Source: Thermoflexales bacterium (GTDB lineage Bacteria > Chloroflexota > Anaerolineae > S140-20). Taken from it: a stretch of 6,966 nt of DNA. The stretch is from assembly GCA_015484715.1 (NCBI GenBank), contig WFUY01000256.1:1-6966 (forward strand), written 5' to 3'. Position 1 is the stretch's first letter. Each line of letters begins with the position of its first letter. The notes below the pieces were generated by a model. That model saw only the letters and a list, made by a program, of their open reading frames with translations, was not told where the DNA came from and ran no database searches. Below are positions 5,584 to 6,966 of this stretch, in pieces. Position numbers and translations under genes: made by a program.

Positions 5584-5612
5584 AAAAAGGGGGCGGGGCC
5601 GAAGCCCCGCCC
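5584..5612 (-). terminator. Intrinsic (Rho-independent) terminator with UUCG tetraloop
   Basis: On the minus strand GGGCGGGGC, loop TTCG, GCCCCGCCC form a perfect 9-bp stem with the extra-stable C(UUCG)G loop, followed by CC and five T (5584-5588). It starts 27 bases after the stop of the 112-residue gene and ends about 28 bases before the nuclease start. No second promoter fits in between, so some read-through or antitermination is needed to express the replication genes from the upstream promoter. Confidence 0.85.
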
Positions 5613-5639
5613 AACACGGGGCACACACTCCGAGGAGGA

Positions 5640-5978
5640 TCAAGCGAGCCCCATCTCCGCGAGCATCTTCTGGACCTGCTCCTTCGGCACCCCCTGCAGG
5701 AGCTGGCGCAGCTTCTCGGCCGGGCTCTTCCGCTGCCGGGTGCTGACGCCGGGGCGCCAGGCGCTCACCGCCTGCTGGATCTCCTCCTGCGTCTTGCCTT
5801 GCTTCATCAGGCGGCGGACGTAGTTCTGGAGGGCGATCACCGCCTGGTCGTGGTACAGGTCGAAGACGACGTTCTCGCCGTAGGCCTCGACGGCCTCCTC
5901 GAGGTTGTCCCCGAAGTCGTACTCGACCGAGACGGGGTCCATGCCCTTCGTGCGGGTGGTGATGGTCTCTGTGGCCAT
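5640..5978 (-). CDS. Conserved-looking phage protein of unknown function, first gene after the main promoter
   Basis: 112 residues from the ATG at 5978, preceded by GAGGAG with an eight-base spacer; the longer frame to 6020 lies in the structured leader. The N-terminal part (residues 16-42) is acidic, with VSVEYDFGDNLEEAVEAYG. Residues 45-77 look helical (QAVIALQNYVRRLMKQGKTQ, ending in WRPG), a basic stretch at 78-89 follows (STRQRKSPAEK), and the end is a helix pair (90-111). There are no cysteines, membrane segments or catalytic motifs. I do not recognise a named domain. It has its own strong promoter upstream and a strong terminator downstream, so it is probably the most highly expressed protein here. 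That would suit an abundant nucleic-acid-binding or regulatory protein, which is only an inference. Confidence 0.8.
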   Translation of the reverse strand: MATETITTRTKGMDPVSVEYDFGDNLEEAVEAYGENVVFDLYHDQAVIALQNYVRRLMKQGKTQEEIQQAVSAWRPGVSTRQRKSPAEKLRQLLQGVPKEQVQKMLAEMGLA

Positions 5979-6057
5979 GCTAGGTCTCCTCTGTGCTACT
6001 CTCAGACAAGCGCGCAACACGCGCGAGACTCGACTAGAAGCGTGCGCCAGGGCGCGC

Positions 6058-6135
6058 CAGATCGCGCGTGAGCGCTTTTCTCGTTCGAGTCGTGCTTTGA
6101 ACTGGGTTTCGAGTCGAGCGCTCTAGCGCGATCTG
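6058..6135. repeat. Long inverted repeat: 19-base arms, 17 matches, 40-base loop
   Basis: The left arm (6058-6076) and right arm (6117-6135) pair as 10 bp, a two-base mismatch, then 7 bp (CAGATCGCGC/GCGCGATCTG and GAGCGCT/AGCGCTC). The loop contains TTCGAGTCG at 6084-6092; a second copy (6108-6116) ends at the right arm. Confidence 0.75.
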
Positions 6136-6139
6136 AGAC

Positions 6140-6163
6140 GCTAATATTCGAGCTTGCTAATAT
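6140..6163. repeat. Two direct repeats GCTAATAT, 16 bases apart
   Basis: Exact eight-base copies at 6140-6147 and 6156-6163, in an AT-richer patch just downstream of the predicted transcription start. They are candidate operator half-sites or origin iterons. Confidence 0.5.
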
Positions 6164-6197
6164 GCTCATACGCTGGTGCTCCCCGCGCACATCTCGA

Positions 6198-6226
6198 AGT
6201 ATAGCAGGGGTTTGCATCGTTGTCAA
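6198..6226 (-). promoter_or_regulatory. Consensus sigma-70-type promoter driving the leader and 112-residue gene
   Basis: On the minus strand TTGACA (6221-6226), a 17-base spacer, then TATACT (6198-6203), with TGC before the -10 box giving an extended -10. This is a perfect -35, a near-perfect -10 and ideal spacing. Transcription should start near 6191. The -35 lies 11 bases past the stop of the upstream membrane-protein gene, so it opens a new unit within a same-strand gene row. Confidence 0.9.
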
Positions 6227-6236
6227 GTTTCCTGCG

Positions 6237-6428
6237 CTACTCAAGTGTGAGGGCCCACAGGATAGGCCCTCCGATCAGGATACCGAGGGCGGACAGGACA
6301 AGGGCGGGCCAGCACGGCCCCTTACGGTATAGGAGTTCCTCCGCGGAGAATATGAGGGCTAGGCCCAGGATTGGTCCGGCTGCTAGCCAGATGATCAGGA
6401 TCGCTAGGACTGTATAGAGGTCAGGCAT
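6237..6428 (-). CDS. Small membrane protein with two transmembrane helices
   Basis: 63 residues from the ATG at 6428. Two hydrophobic segments, about residues 5-28 (VLAILIIWLAAGPILGLALI) and 40-61 (PALVLSALGILIGGPILWAL), are joined by a charged loop SAEELLYRKGP. There is no signal-peptidase site and no catalytic motif. The start overlaps the stop of the upstream gene by eight bases (ATGCCTGA), and GAGGAGG lies about seven bases before it. Two helices and this size would fit a small holin, but no lysin gene is near and the location next to early promoters argues for another role, such as a host-membrane effector. The function is unknown. Confidence 0.75.
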   Translation of the reverse strand: MPDLYTVLAILIIWLAAGPILGLALIFSAEELLYRKGPCWPALVLSALGILIGGPILWALTLE

Positions 6429-6966
6429 CTCCTTTCCTCCTCTTCTTCCGAGCTGTGCGTTCCTCATCCTTCGCCATCTCCCGGAGCAGATGCTCCATAC
6501 GGGAGACAGCTGCGGCCGTCTCCGCGTCGGACCAGCGCTCGGGCGGGACGCCTGATAGGACGATCTCGCACGCCCGACGAGCAAGCTCGTCGGCCTCTGC
6601 GGCCCGGTCGAGGGCCGCGCAGCGGCCCATCTGGCGGAGGGTCGAGAAGGGGATGTGCCGGGCACTAGCGCCGCCGGGGGGCGGCGTGCTGTCTGGCTCG
6701 CTCTCGATCTCCGCGGCCTGGCGGACGGAGTCCGCCAGCTTTGCACTGGCGAGGCGGGCGGCCCGCTCTGCGAGGTCTGGGATCGGGGCTAGGCGGTGCG
6801 GGCGGGTGTCCTCTTCGAGGACCTGCACGAGGGTCTCGGAGAGGCCGCCGACGGGCACCTTTGGTGCCCGTCGCGCCTCCTCCATCTGCTGGTGCTCCTG
6901 CACCAGCGAGCGGGCGGCGGCTAGGCTGATCTCCGGGAGGTTGTGCCGGGCCCGCGCCGCCTCCGC
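6421..6966 (-). CDS. Ala/Arg/Glu-rich helical protein, function unknown, partial at right edge
   Basis: The frame is open from the right edge to the stop at 6421, giving at least 181 residues; the true start is probably outside the window. The internal GTG at 6903 has no ribosome site, and the residues before it (NLPEISLAAARSLVQEH) look equally coding. The protein is mainly helical with short breaks (a Pro/Gly-rich run about 90 residues before the end) and a basic tail (TARKKRRKGDA) that could bind nucleic acid. I see no catalytic motif or known family. The last codons carry the ribosome site and start of the membrane-protein gene. The coding DNA is unusually full of perfect hairpins (6574-6593, 6612-6628, 6718-6738, 6849-6873, 6888-6907). 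Confidence 0.7.
   Translation of the reverse strand, partial: AEAARARHNLPEISLAAARSLVQEHQQMEEARRAPKVPVGGLSETLVQVLEEDTRPHRLAPIPDLAERAARLASAKLADSVRQAAEIESEPDSTPPPGGASARHIPFSTLRQMGRCAALDRAAEADELARRACEIVLSGVPPERWSDAETAAAVSRMEHLLREMAKDEERTARKKRRKGDA
6574..6593. repeat. Inverted repeat with 9-base arms inside the right-edge gene
   Basis: CCGACGAGC, AA, GCTCGTCGG; as RNA an 8-bp stem with a four-base loop. Confidence 0.45.
6718..6738. repeat. Perfect 9-bp hairpin, loop of three, inside the right-edge gene
   Basis: CTGGCGGAC, loop GGA, GTCCGCCAG: a C(GNA)G-type loop on the plus strand. It is in the codons for LADSVRQ. Confidence 0.5.
6849..6873. repeat. Perfect 11-bp hairpin, loop of three, inside the right-edge gene
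   Basis: CGACGGGCACC, loop TTT, GGTGCCCGTCG. It is the longest perfect stem in the window. It lies in the codons for RRAPKVPV, with no U-tract on either side. Confidence 0.55.
6888..6907. repeat. Perfect 8-bp hairpin, loop of four, inside the right-edge gene
   Basis: GCTGGTGC, loop TCCT, GCACCAGC. On the minus strand the loop shows AGGA of an AGGAG that precedes an in-frame ATG at 6885. Confidence 0.45.

Larger units (their letters stand above)
5979..6190 (-). promoter_or_regulatory. Long structured 5' leader / repeat-rich gene-free region
   Basis: About 210 bases between the predicted transcription start (near 6191) and the ATG at 5978 contain no supported gene. They hold a 17/19 inverted repeat (6058-6135), a TTCGAGTCG direct repeat (6084 and 6108), a GCTAATAT direct repeat (6140 and 6156), a CGCGC/GCGCG mini-hairpin near 6011-6025 and several GCGC-rich palindromes. 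The stretch could be a cis-acting mRNA leader or a replication origin with iterons. The sequence does not decide which. Confidence 0.55.

Noticed and set aside
6058..6135. A tRNA-like element: GATCGCG/CGCGATC ends about 74 bases apart with GTTCGA-like loops inside.
   Set aside because: Neither strand gives a proper D arm, anticodon arm and five-base T stem around the TTCGAGT loop. The pairing instead continues inward as a simple long inverted repeat.
6237..6428. Holin assignment for the two-helix membrane protein.
   Set aside because: Size and topology fit, but no endolysin is adjacent and the gene lies beside early-type regulatory DNA, so the label would rest on shape alone.

Overview
This window is most likely part of the early/replication region of a tailed dsDNA bacteriophage or related prophage. 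It is GC-rich. Every gene I can support lies on the minus strand, so transcription runs from high to low coordinates. A consensus-quality sigma-70-type promoter, strong GGAGG ribosome sites and short gene overlaps point to a bacterial rather than an archaeal host. The gene content (DNA polymerase A, uracil-DNA-glycosylase-like domain, RecA-like ATPase, Cas4/RecB-type nuclease, small OB-fold-like protein, ParB-methyltransferase) is typical of a phage replication and recombination module. I cannot name the phage or host.

In transcription order from the right edge: a partial Ala/Arg/Glu-rich helical protein (6421-6966, open at the edge) overlaps a 63-residue two-helix membrane protein (6237-6428). 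A 258-base gene-free stretch (5979-6236) follows. It holds a TTGACA-17-TATACT promoter and a leader of about 210 nt rich in inverted and direct repeats. Then come a 112-residue protein of unknown function (5640-5978) and a strong UUCG-loop terminator (5584-5612). Next is the recombination block: a PD-(D/E)XK nuclease with four Fe-S-type cysteines (4575-5555), a Sak4-like ATPase (3734-4582) and a small DUF669-like protein (3313-3711).

A second hairpin (3274-3296) separates this block from a ribbon-helix-helix-like regulator (2978-3226), a short charged helical protein (2790-3023), a ParB-like/adenine-methyltransferase fusion (1493-2803), a two-CxxC zinc-binding protein (1264-1500), a UDG-like plus 3'-5' exonuclease protein (243-1259) and the start of a family A DNA polymerase (1-240, open at the left edge).

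The two strongest oddities are these. First, the polymerase is divided inside its proofreading domain: Exo I and Exo II lie in the UDG-containing protein, while Exo III begins the next protein, which has its own ribosome site and GTG start two bases after the previous stop. Second, the window contains far more perfect short-loop hairpins than its composition should give, mostly inside genes. All six of the triloop hairpins with stems of 8 bp or more are closed by a C-G pair.

A plausible joint role is as follows: the nuclease and ATPase process and anneal DNA with the small OB-like protein, the polymerase with its proofreading and UDG-like partner copies it, and the ParB-methyltransferase modifies it. 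The promoter, terminator hairpins and RHH-like protein set relative expression.
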